Shown here: in pieces, positions 1 to 5,698 of the stretch
How positions within the stretch are numbered: position 1 is the stretch's first letter
Layout of the letters: the number at the start of each line of letters is the position of its first letter
From: Candidatus Altarchaeales archaeon WOR_SM1_86-2
GTDB lineage: Archaea; Altiarchaeota; Altiarchaeia; IMC4; MCBC01
Direction of reading: 5' to 3'
Length of the DNA: 8,371 nucleotides
NCBI GenBank assembly: GCA_001723855.1
Contig: MCBC01000045.1
Location: 1 to 8,371, forward strand
Notes under the pieces: generated by a model
Database searches by the model: none
What the model was told of the DNA's origin: nothing
What the model saw: the letters and a program-made list of their open reading frames with translations, nothing else
Program-made: the position numbers and the translations under genes

Positions 1-84
1 GAACAAACACATATGAAATCAAAAGCGTAATCCTGAGAGGATATTTATCGGCTAAATTATGGGAAATTATGGGAACATTAATGA

Positions 85-315
85 ATTACGGGGAAGGATC
101 AAGATGCAGATGTTGTGAATGAAACCATAAAAGAATACAAGCCCGATGTCGTATTTGGCACTTACAACGAGTGGACGGTTTCAAAGAAATTGAATATTCC
201 CGCCGTTATGGTAAGCGCACCCACGGACCGGTTTTATCGGTCGCGATCTAATGATTCGTTTGCGGGGTATGACGGGGCACATAATTTTATGAAATTGTTA
301 GATTCAATCTCATAA
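85..315 (+). pseudogene. C-terminal fragment of a nitrogenase component 1-like protein
   Basis: The open frame reads as the C-terminal end of the oxidoreductase/nitrogenase component 1 superfamily (BchB/ChlB, NifD/K, CfbD type). Visible family features are a PDVVFGT strand-turn, KKLNIPAVMVSAP, and the terminal FAGYDGAHNFMKLL helix that matches the family's G(Y/F)(D/E)GA ending. Complete members exceed 350 residues; only about 75 are readable here. Upstream in the same frame are stops at 28-30, 34-36, 79-81 and 82-84, while another frame is open from base 3 to about 119. A one-base shift near 90-97 could join the two, but the upstream frame shows no convincing family motif. A GTG at 115 could start a 66-residue product, but it would lack the cofactor-binding core. 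I read this as a degraded or frameshifted 3' end. CfbD (coenzyme F430 synthesis) is one possible parent, not provable from this piece. Confidence 0.55.
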
Positions 316-343
316 TTCTTCTATGCAGGGAGTTTTTGATTAT

Positions 344-712
344 TCATTTCCATCTCATCCACCACTGTGCCATGCTCACTACCGCATCTTTTAAATCCCC
401 CCCTTTTTCAGTCAGCGAGTATTCAACCCTGAGAGGGACTTCAGCATACGCCGCCCTGTTAATAATTTCCATCTTTTCCATCTCATTTAATCTACCGGAC
501 AATACCCCGGGACTTATCCCGTCCAGGGACCTCAAAAGTTCGTTAAACCTTCTTTTGCCGGCGAGTAATTCCCTCAATATGAGAATCACCCATTTTTTTC
601 CAAGCAATTTTGCCGTTTCTTCAACAGGACATTCTCCTGTTTCTTCCAATAAACACCTATCCGTCCCCATTACCGGGCAATTGGTACGGCTGTGTATATT
701 TGTCATTTTCAT
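344..712 (-). CDS. HxlR-family winged-helix transcriptional regulator with N-terminal cysteines
   Basis: The 122-residue protein has the HxlR (MarR-like winged helix) layout: CPVEETAKLLGKKW at 28-41, a helix with ILRELLAGKRRFNELLRSL, the recognition region GISPGVLSGRLNEMEK (65-80), and a wing ending in VEYSLTEKG. Members usually act as dimeric DNA-binding repressors or activators, often responding to redox or electrophile stress. Cysteines at 12, 20 and 28 precede or open the DNA-binding domain and could be redox- or metal-sensing; that is inference. A second in-frame Met is two codons in, so the start is ambiguous by 6 bases. The gene is divergent from the NrdD-tail-like gene at 844, and both promoters carry the same operator-like sequence, so it probably regulates itself and that neighbour. 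Family assignment is confident; the inducer is unknown. Confidence 0.92.
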   Translation of the reverse strand: MKMTNIHSRTNCPVMGTDRCLLEETGECPVEETAKLLGKKWVILILRELLAGKRRFNELLRSLDGISPGVLSGRLNEMEKMEIINRAAYAEVPLRVEYSLTEKGGDLKDAVVSMAQWWMRWK

Positions 713-729
713 TTTTTTATACTCATTAA

Positions 730-757
730 ATTAGTAGTTACTATTCTATTAAAAATT
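730..757 (-). promoter_or_regulatory. Promoter and operator-like site for the HxlR gene
   Basis: A perfect inverted repeat TAGTA-GT-TACTA occupies 732-743, inside the longer match ATTAGTAGTTA (730-740). On the minus strand a TATA-like TTTTTAATAG lies at about 747-757, placing the site between TATA box and expected transcription start, where a bound repressor would block initiation. The same 11-mer recurs inverted at 810-820 in front of the divergent gene. Confidence 0.5.
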
Positions 758-789
758 AAAATTTCTTTTTATTCAAATCATTTATCTAT

Positions 790-822
790 TTTAAATACTA
801 ATAACTAAATAACTACTAATAA
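790..822 (+). promoter_or_regulatory. Promoter and operator-like sites for the NrdD-tail-like gene
   Basis: A TATA-like TTTAAATA lies at 790-797, about 50 nt before the ATG at 844. Downstream is TAACTACTAAT (810-820), the exact reverse complement of 730-740, so each gene has the same 11-mer in the same orientation relative to its own TATA box. TACTAATAA is also directly repeated at 796-804 and 814-822 with 18-bp spacing, about two DNA turns, suiting two bound dimers on one DNA face. The repeats are seen directly; regulator binding is inferred. Confidence 0.5.
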
Positions 823-843
823 GATAGTTGAAAGAAACAAAAA

Positions 844-1101
844 ATGAAATGTGCGGTGTGTGGGAAGGAAATAAAAGGCGAGTATCTGCAGGCACGTGTT
901 GACAGAAATTTAAAACCAACGGACAAAGGAGATGTTGTGTGCTCAACGGAATGCGCAGATAAATATGCAGAGGACCTACCACACCGGGGGAGCGGGGTCC
1001 AGCACTGGTCTCGTATCACAGGTTATTATCAGAATGTGGTGGGCTGGAATAAAGGCAAAGTTCTGGAATTGAAAGACAGGCAGCGATATGGGATAAGATA
1101 G
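844..1101 (+). CDS. Small zinc-finger protein with an NrdD-like glycyl-radical C-terminal tail
   Basis: This 85-residue protein has two parts. Residues 1-45 hold a Cys4 finger, C3-x2-C6 and C33-x3-C37, with VCSTECADKY like the second half of TRASH/YHS-type zinc fingers. Residues 54-82 (WSRITGYY, then WNKGK and LKDRQRY) resemble the extreme C-terminus of class III anaerobic ribonucleoside-triphosphate reductase, where R-x-x-G-Y carries the glycyl radical about 25-30 residues from the end; here the glycine is G60 of 85. The ten-stranded catalytic barrel is absent, so it cannot reduce ribonucleotides alone. It could be a replacement radical domain (compare GrcA/YfiD for pyruvate formate-lyase), a zinc-binding accessory, or an NrdD fragment given a new role. 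The frame is intact and has its own promoter region. The tail match is good; the function is inferred. Confidence 0.8.
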   Translation: MKCAVCGKEIKGEYLQARVDRNLKPTDKGDVVCSTECADKYAEDLPHRGSGVQHWSRITGYYQNVVGWNKGKVLELKDRQRYGIR

Positions 1102-1572
1102 TATCAAAGGAATATCATGTAATCTTTCCATGGGTTTAACCCTCTTTTTGTCCGATTTTTCTTTAACCGTTACGCTTTGATTTATAAACACCTACCATGA
1201 ATTCCCTCTGCCCATCTCTAATTACCGGGAGTGGAAAGATGTTCATATTGTTATTAATTAGAAATAGAGGAAAAAACTAAGATGATCGCTTCATCCTTAT
1301 ATATTAGACCAGTTGCGAATTAACTCGTATTTCGCTATGCTGCGGCAAGATTTTGGCTTTTTCGCTAAATCGCTATGCGGAAGCCAGATTTGTCCTATTA
1401 CGCAACAACTCTATTATGCAAAACCTATAAAAAAGATAAACTGTTAAGATTTCCGTTAAGCTTTTATCTTGCCTTCGCTCTGCTCGGGCTCGCTTAAAGA
1501 ACAAAGACATCAATGGTAGATCAGTGAATTGGGGGGTTAACAGAATTTGGCGGGATATTTCAGAAAAGTCAA
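1102..1572. other. Intergenic region without a supported gene
   Basis: No convincing coding frame is present in about 470 bases. Seen directly: an 8-bp inverted repeat TCTAATTA/TAATTAGA (1217-1224, 1255-1262), a TATA-like CTTATATATT near 1296-1305, and downstream of it a GC-richer stretch whose TGGCTT and AAGCCA halves (about 1352-1357 and 1380-1385) can pair as a hairpin. These would fit a small RNA starting near 1325, but no terminator decides it. A 69-residue minus-strand frame (1373-1582) overlaps the end of the TPR gene and is Arg-rich without recognisable features. Confidence 0.4.
1433..1470. repeat. Inverted repeat (hairpin), 8-bp arms
   Basis: AAGATAAA (1433-1440) pairs with TTTATCTT (1463-1470) around a loop that contains GTTAAG twice. 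It lies about 100 bases past the end of the minus-strand TPR gene and could help end that transcript; no long T run supports this, so the role is open. Confidence 0.35.
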
Positions 1573-2210
1573 TCATAACCATCCGCCCACATTCATTTCA
1601 AAATTATGATCCATCCAGGTAGGAGTTGGCTCAATAATTCTCATGTCCCGGATGTCCACAAGCCCAGGATCTATTCTTACCGCTTCTTTAAATTCTTTTT
1701 CTGCATCCTCATATCTTTTTAGATGATAGTATAAGATTCCAAGGTTATTATGAGCTTTGATATGTTTGGGGTTTAATTTTATTGCCTTTTTAAATTTGCA
1801 CTCTGCCTCCATATATCTCTCTCTATTTTCCAACAAAACCCCAAGAGAATGATGAGCATCCGCTAAGTGTGGATTTAATCTTATCGCTTCTTTAAACTCT
1901 TTTTCTGCATCCCCATACTTATGTGACGTGCACAATAAAACCCCCTGTCATAATGAGCATCTGCTTTTTCTAAGGATATCTTTATTGCTTCCCTAAATTC
2001 CTTCTCAGCATCTTTATATCTTCCTGCCATATATAATAAAATCCCAAAGTTGTGATGAACTTTGACATTATTTGGATCCATCTCCAAGATTTTTTTGAAT
2101 ATCTTTTCTGCTAATTTCGGATCATTCATCGCTTTAGAACTCGCAGTTTCAATCAAAGTTTTTATGTCCTTAGACTCTATGGCATCTCCTAAGACCTTAT
2201 CAATATCCAT
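1573..2210 (-). pseudogene. TPR-repeat protein interrupted by a one-base frameshift
   Basis: Two overlapping minus-strand frames (1881-2210 and 1573-1935) are the halves of one tetratricopeptide-repeat protein of about 212 residues. The first half ends properly with EKADAHYDRG and then leaves the TPR pattern; the second frame resumes with VLLCTSHKYGDAEKEF. The break is at the G run read on the minus strand (plus 1942-1946, five C). Six bases would give D-R-G-V-L-L in one frame. The joined protein shows about four full repeats of the form AHxxLGxLLxxxxRYxDAEKEFKEAIRLNP plus partial ones, and no signal peptide or membrane segment. TPRs usually act as protein-binding scaffolds; the partner is unknown. 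The start at 2210 is preceded by AAAGGA about 10 bases upstream. A real mutation, slippage-based expression or a homopolymer sequencing error are all possible. Confidence 0.82.
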
Positions 2211-2272
2211 CCCCCGTATTTCCTTTTATGGTTCTTCTCCCGATCCAGAATGATTAGTAAACAAATCTAAGG

Positions 2273-2402
2273 GACGTGGCGGAACTTCGCTTGACATATG
2301 TCCGATGTGGCTGAGAGGATTTGCCTCTCAGACGCGCGTCTCAGAACCAAAGGTGTGGCGGAGCGAATCTCCGACACGTGTCTGACCAAAGGTCAGCCAC
2401 AT
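2273..2402. repeat. Three-unit structured repeat with covarying 10-bp palindromes
   Basis: Three related units each begin with GTGGC (2276, 2307, 2355), form a small hairpin, then carry a 10-bp perfect palindrome of pattern GAC-RYRY-GTC: GACATATGTC (2293-2302), GACGCGCGTC (2331-2340) and GACACGTGTC (2373-2382). The hairpins are GCGG/TCGC in unit 1, CTGAGAGG/CCTCTCAG (2311-2318, 2324-2331) in unit 2, and CGGAG/CTCCG (2359-2363, 2369-2373) in unit 3; their sequences differ but pairing is kept. A further hairpin, CTGACC/GGTCAG (2382-2387, 2391-2396), closes the array. ATGTGGCTGA (2305-2314) is also an exact inverted repeat of 2393-2402. The plus-strand frame across it (2298-2516) runs into low-complexity sequence and is not a credible gene. 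This may be a dispersed intergenic repeat or a structured RNA. Confidence 0.6.
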
Positions 2403-2573
2403 TTGCTCTTTGATTTTTTCTTGTTTTTATATATTATACATTTCATAAATAAAAATACATTCGTAGCAGGTCGATTTACTTTTATGTTTCAAAAAAGATT
2501 TTTAACATTTTTGTGAAAAATCAAAAATTTCTTTTCGTTTTCAAAAATATGGTGGAAATCTTAATCTAATTTT
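2403..2573. other. AT-rich intergenic stretch
   Basis: Mostly A/T with T-rich runs (for example 2414-2429). I see no coding frame with recognisable features and no clear paired promoter and terminator. Confidence 0.4.
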
Positions 2574-2763
2574 TTAGATAAAAATATAATAGAAAAAGCA
2601 TATCAGAACATCACTAACCATCTTTCCTAAATTCCGCGCACTTTCAATCCCGATCTCATCCGCGCCGCCATAGAAAGAAACTATCAACAAAATGAAAAGC
2701 CTGGGATTCTATTGCTTTTACTAAATCTTCGAATATGTCCTTTCTGGTAGATTTCGTAGAGAA
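2574..2763 (-). pseudogene. Frameshifted remnant of an unrecognised protein gene
   Basis: On the minus strand one frame is open from 2763 and reads protein-like sequence (KDIFEDLVKAIESQ, then FHFVDSFF) before a stop. The next frame continues with FYGGADEIGIESARNLGKMV and runs to a stop at 2574-2576. Together they read as about 60 residues of one amphipathic, globular-looking protein broken by a single-base shift near 2678-2686. No start codon is evident: a stop lies just upstream at 2764-2766, about 10 bases from the tRNA gene. I do not recognise the family. The case rests on composition, which contrasts with the AT-rich flanks, and on two consecutive protein-like frames. Chance is possible. 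Confidence 0.35.
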
Positions 2764-2775
2764 TTAGAATAAAAT

Positions 2776-2848
2776 TGGGCCCGCCCGGATTTGAACCGGG
2801 GATCTTCGCCTCGTAAAGGCGACGTCATAACCGCTAGACTACGGGCCC
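2776..2848 (-). tRNA. tRNA-Val (anticodon UAC)
   Basis: The minus strand folds as a full cloverleaf. The acceptor is GGGCCCG/CGGGCCC with discriminator A at 2776, and the D arm begins GTC and ends GAC. The anticodon stem TCGCC/GGCGA encloses the 7-base loop TTTACGA, giving UAC at positions 34-36. The variable loop has 5 bases, and the T arm is CCCGG-TTCAAAT-CCGGG. No intron is seen, and CCA is not encoded. The sequence after the 3' end on the minus strand is ATTTTATTC, a modest T-rich terminator. Confidence 0.97.
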
Positions 2849-2895
2849 TGTTAATCCTTATTAATATTATTATCTTAAAAAAATAAAAAGTAAGG
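2849..2895. promoter_or_regulatory. Short divergent promoter region (tRNA-Val / HD gene)
   Basis: Only 47 bp, nearly all A/T, separate the 5' ends of two divergent genes. For the HD gene, TTAATATTAT (2861-2870) sits about 30 bases before the ATG, which would give a nearly leaderless transcript. AAGG is directly next to the ATG, too close to act as a normal ribosome site. For the tRNA, A/T-rich sequence around 2868-2880 is at the expected TATA distance on the minus strand. Confidence 0.4.
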
Positions 2896-4086
2896 ATGAA
2901 GGGGAAAGTAATCAGAGATCCTATTCATGGAGACATTCAATTATCGGAGCTGGAGATAGAGCTGGTGGATACGCCGCAGATGCAGCGACTGCGGAATATA
3001 AAGCAGAACGGTCTGTGCTTTCTGGTTTATCCCGCGATGAACTCGACAAGATTTGAGCATTCTTTGGGGGTTATGTATCTGGCGGGGAATGTGAGTAATG
3101 CTCTTGATTTTGACGATGAGAAAGAAAGGTTATTGAGGGTAAGCGGTCTGCTGCATGATGTCGGGCATTTTCCTTTCTCGCACACGTCTGATGAACTGCT
3201 TTCAAAGATTGGCTACGGGCATGAGGAGAATTCATGCGAGATCATCAAAGGTACCGAAATAGGGGATATTTTAAACTCTTATGGTATACACCCGGGGGAA
3301 ATCTGCGATATCGTTCTTGGAAAGAAAGACTTAGGGAAGATAATCTCCTCCAGCATCGATATAGATAAGATGGACTATCTCACGAGAGACTCTTATCACG
3401 CCGGTGTAGCATATGGAATCATCGATTTGGACAGGGTTATCGGCGGTATGAAGATGATCAATGAAGAGTTGATTATAGAGAAAGGCAGTTTGGAAGCGGT
3501 AGAGTCCTTGCTTATAGGAAGGAACATGATGTTCCAGACCGTTTACAGGCACCATACCAAACGCATAGTTGAAGCGATGTTCAGGAGCGCCCTTGATTCG
3601 CTGTTAGGAAACGAGCTTTCATACCCCGAATTTACTAAAATGGATGATATAAACTTAATTTCAGCGCTCAGGTCTTCCTCCGGGTATGTGGGGGATATTA
3701 TGAAAAGGATCGATGAGAGAATGTTATTCAAGAGAGTTTTTGAGCAGGGGGTAAGCCCGATAGCGGAGCAGTTCAGGTTAGAACTGGAGCTGCATGCAAA
3801 GGAAATTCAGGTAAGGATAGCAGAGGATGCGGGGGTTGAGCGGGGCTATCTGCTTCTGGATATGCCGGAATCAAAATTCCAGGAGTTCAATATTCTGATA
3901 GAGGATGACGGCTTGCACAGGATCGATGAGATATCCGAATTGGCTAAAGCATTAAAGAAGTCCGAGGAAGAAAGATTAACGCTGTGCGTCTACACCCCTA
4001 AAGAACATATCGATAAAATAAAAGGATTTGATTTCGATAAACACATACAGTACACTCAAACCATGCTGAAGAAATTCTATGCTTGA
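2896..4086 (+). CDS. HD-domain phosphohydrolase, SAMHD1/dNTPase-like
   Basis: This 396-residue protein belongs to the HD superfamily group (COG1078 type) that includes SAMHD1 and bacterial dNTP triphosphohydrolases. The N-terminus has IRDPIHGDI (6-14) and QMQRLRNIKQ, then TRFEHSLGV with H55, LLHDVGHFPFSH with H87-D88, H91 and H96, and IDIDKMDYLTRDSYHAG (154-170) in which D157 is the expected fourth metal ligand. All four metal ligands (H55, H87, D88, D157) are present, so it should be catalytic. Likely chemistry is metal-dependent hydrolysis of a nucleoside triphosphate or related phosphoester; the substrate cannot be read from sequence. The C-terminal half is the helical extension typical of these oligomeric enzymes, without a SAM domain or membrane segment. 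The intact frame precedes the S12 gene by 48 bp, a spacer with its own promoter signals, so the two need not be co-transcribed. Confidence 0.93.
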   Translation: MKGKVIRDPIHGDIQLSELEIELVDTPQMQRLRNIKQNGLCFLVYPAMNSTRFEHSLGVMYLAGNVSNALDFDDEKERLLRVSGLLHDVGHFPFSHTSDELLSKIGYGHEENSCEIIKGTEIGDILNSYGIHPGEICDIVLGKKDLGKIISSSIDIDKMDYLTRDSYHAGVAYGIIDLDRVIGGMKMINEELIIEKGSLEAVESLLIGRNMMFQTVYRHHTKRIVEAMFRSALDSLLGNELSYPEFTKMDDINLISALRSSSGYVGDIMKRIDERMLFKRVFEQGVSPIAEQFRLELELHAKEIQVRIAEDAGVERGYLLLDMPESKFQEFNILIEDDGLHRIDEISELAKALKKSEEERLTLCVYTPKEHIDKIKGFDFDKHIQYTQTMLKKFYA

Positions 4087-4087
4087 C

Positions 4088-4134
4088 TTTTTATTATTTA
4101 TTTTTATAATAATAATCAATAAGGAATAAATAAA
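4088..4134 (+). promoter_or_regulatory. Promoter and ribosome-binding region of the S12 gene
   Basis: The spacer is almost pure A/T. TATA-like TTTTTATAAT (4101-4110) would start transcripts near the ATG, while the upstream TTTTATTATTTAT (4088-4100) would leave a leader that keeps AAGGA (4121-4125), a Shine-Dalgarno-like sequence 9 bases before the start. Which is used cannot be decided here. Confidence 0.45.
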
Positions 4135-4563
4135 ATGGGTAAGGGAGAATTCGCAGCAAAAAAACTGAGATCGCACAGGAAAGGCTATAGATGGAAGGAG
4201 GAATCATATAAACGCAGAGTGCTGGATTTGAAAAAGAGGGGGGATCCGTTAGAAGGTTCTCCTCAGGGGCGGGGAATAGTTCTGGAGAAGGTTGCAATAG
4301 AAGCAAAGCAGCCGAATTCGGCACTTAGAAAGTGCGTTAGAATACAGCTGATCAAGAACGGCAGGCAGCTCACGGCATTCTGTCCGGGAGATAAAGCGAT
4401 CTCCTTCATTGAGGAGCACGATGAAGTTCATGTCGAAGGAATTGCAGGAAGAAAAGGAAGATCATACGGCGATCTCTCCGGGGTCAGGTACAGGGTCTTT
4501 AAAGTTAATGACGTCTCCCTTAACGAATTAGTCCACGGCAGAAAGGAGAAGCCTGTGAGATAA
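4135..4563 (+). CDS. rpsL: Small ribosomal subunit protein S12 (uS12), archaeal type
   Basis: This 142-residue basic protein is uS12 of the archaeal/eukaryal (S23e) form. The N-terminal tail [20 protein letters not shown] and the decoding-centre loop with [19 protein letters not shown] are diagnostic, as is [18 protein letters not shown]. uS12 lies at the 30S/50S interface, contacts the decoding site and controls tRNA selection fidelity. Length is normal for archaea. In many archaea this gene stands between nusA and the S7 gene with the elongation factors; here it follows an HD phosphohydrolase and is followed after 1 nt by a secreted coiled-coil protein, so the usual operon is broken up. Confidence 0.98.
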   Translation: MGKGEFAAKKLRSHRKGYRWKEESYKRRVLDLKKRGDPLEGSPQGRGIVLEKVAIEAKQPNSALRKCVRIQLIKNGRQLTAFCPGDKAISFIEEHDEVHVEGIAGRKGRSYGDLSGVRYRVFKVNDVSLNELVHGRKEKPVR

Positions 4564-4564
4564 A

Positions 4565-4975
4565 ATGAAATTATTTGCGATCTTATCTATTTTGGTTATT
4601 ATTGTACAGCCGGTTTCGGCAGTGGACCTGTCCGATGCTGCTGGAACGTACCACACCGATCTGGAGGAAAATACTGGTTTAGAGGAAAACAACTCAAACC
4701 TTAAAGATGAAATTGAAGTATGGGGGGCGGACATTGAGAATTTAGACGCATCAATATCCGAGTTAAATGTAAAAATCAACGCCACTTCAGGGAATATAAC
4801 ACTTGTAAAGCAAAAAATCAATTCAATTGATGCAAATATCGCGCACCAGAATGATGAGAAAGATGGGTTGGAGAGGCAAAGCGGCAATATTTTCGGTATC
4901 CTGGGGGGCATCCCATCGTTCCTGATTGGTTTGTGGATAGCTATCGCAGTATTTCTTGTCTGGAAAAGAGACTGA
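4565..4975 (+). CDS. Secreted coiled-coil protein with C-terminal membrane anchor
   Basis: The 136-residue product starts with a clear Sec signal peptide (hydrophobic to about residue 15, then PVSA, likely cleavage after A19). An acidic, Asn-rich, heptad-like segment (about 33-105) with DIENLDASISELNVKIN character indicates a coiled coil. A hydrophobic helix (about 110-133) then ends in WKRD. The expected topology is an extracellular stalk with a short cytoplasmic tail. N-x-S/T sequons at N42, N72 and N77 allow archaeal N-glycosylation. The ATG lies one base after the S12 stop codon, so it is probably co-transcribed and translationally coupled, with no functional link to translation obvious. 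No enzyme motif is seen. Coiled-coil cell-surface or secretion-linked proteins have this shape, but I do not recognise a family. Confidence 0.85.
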   Translation: MKLFAILSILVIIVQPVSAVDLSDAAGTYHTDLEENTGLEENNSNLKDEIEVWGADIENLDASISELNVKINATSGNITLVKQKINSIDANIAHQNDEKDGLERQSGNIFGILGGIPSFLIGLWIAIAVFLVWKRD

Positions 4976-5012
4976 TTCTTTATCTTATTGTAATCCATAT
5001 TATTCATAAAGG

Positions 5013-5522
5013 GTGGAAGTAGAATCCTCGGAGAACATCAGAAGGGATGTAAAGACGAGGTACAATAAAAATCCGAGAAACTGGCAGTTTTTGGTGGGCA
5101 GAGACGAGAGTAATTACCTTAATTCCGTGATCCTGCATGGGAAGGACATGTGGATAATAAAGGAGGAAGCAATTAATCCATATAAATCTCTCGGACTGGG
5201 GGTTAAAACCAAGATCGACAGGAATTTCAAACCATCTCCCTACTCGTTTGGTTTAAGGCCTATAAGTCATGATCTGGAAATGGAAATCCTCGGCGGAGAT
5301 ATTCCTGCAGCGGTCGAGATTATTGAAAAAATACTGCGCAAAAAGCCGGTTTCGTATGATAAGGTCGGTAAAGAGAATTTAATCCTTCAAGGTCCTGTAA
5401 TCTCCCAGGAAAAGCCCATCACCTTCTCAAAAGCGCAGCAGGAATTGGACAGAAAATTAAGAAAAAGCCTCAGAGACCTGATTTACAAAAAACGCCCGGA
5501 TTTGATGACTCCTTATGTATAA
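5013..5522 (+). CDS. Uncharacterised 169-residue soluble protein
   Basis: The frame is intact, rich in Lys/Arg and aromatic residues, with no signal peptide or membrane helix. The N-terminal half reads like a compact alpha/beta domain (NPRNWQFLVGRDESNYLNS, then DMWIIKEEAINPYKSLGLG). The C-terminal part contains PAAVEIIEKILRKKP and a basic helix ending RKSLRDLIYKKRPDLMTPYV, possibly for nucleic-acid or protein contact. The start is a GTG at 5013; a TAA two codons upstream rules out a longer frame, and no ATG competes nearby. It lies 37 bases after the coiled-coil gene, so it may be the last member of the S12 transcript; T/A-rich sequence follows its stop. I recognise no family or motif. Confidence 0.75.
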   Translation: MEVESSENIRRDVKTRYNKNPRNWQFLVGRDESNYLNSVILHGKDMWIIKEEAINPYKSLGLGVKTKIDRNFKPSPYSFGLRPISHDLEMEILGGDIPAAVEIIEKILRKKPVSYDKVGKENLILQGPVISQEKPITFSKAQQELDRKLRKSLRDLIYKKRPDLMTPYV

Positions 5523-5657
5523 AAAATTGAAAATTTTTGATAAAAAATCAAGTTGCAAGGAGTAGTTATAAAAAAACTGAAAATCATACAAGAAAAGTAT
5601 TTAGTATATTAAATTTTAATGAAAGAAAATTTAAGAAAAAAAGGATAATGTTATAAG
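5523..5657. other. AT-rich spacer before the structured RNA
   Basis: Low-complexity A/T sequence with a weak hairpin TTGAT/ATCAA (5537-5541, 5547-5551) just after the preceding stop codon, which may contribute to transcript ending. No gene is seen. Confidence 0.35.
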
Positions 5658-5677
5658 AAAAAAAAGGTTTTTATATT
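5658..5677 (+). promoter_or_regulatory. Strong archaeal promoter for the structured RNA
   Basis: A purine-rich run of A ending in GG (5658-5667) looks like a TFB-recognition element directly followed by the TATA box TTTTTATAT (5668-5676). Spacing predicts transcription start near 5698-5700, exactly where the terminal helix of the predicted RNA begins. Confidence 0.6.
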
Positions 5678-5698
5678 CAAGATGTTAATAATCTTTAT

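Noticed and set aside
336..734. Long plus-strand frame opposite the HxlR gene
   Set aside because: It is the antisense shadow of a gene with a clear family match and has no recognisable protein features.
1373..1582. 69-residue minus-strand frame just after the TPR gene
   Set aside because: It overlaps the TPR stop and is Arg-rich, with no domain, no ribosome site and no sign of selection; coding cannot be supported.
2273..2402. CRISPR array
   Set aside because: Units are unequal, diverged and have no uniform spacers; no cas gene is nearby.
2298..2516. 72-residue plus-strand frame with VAERI repeated
   Set aside because: The repeat in the protein only mirrors the DNA repeat units; the rest translates low-complexity AT-rich sequence.
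844..4086. A joint nucleotide-metabolism module of the NrdD-tail protein and the HD phosphohydrolase
   Set aside because: They are about 1.8 kb apart, separated by a TPR pseudogene, repeats and a tRNA gene, with separate promoters; the shared theme is probably coincidence.
4528..5007. 159-residue minus-strand frame opposite the coiled-coil gene
   Set aside because: Antisense of a frame that has a signal peptide, coiled coil and membrane anchor in the expected order.
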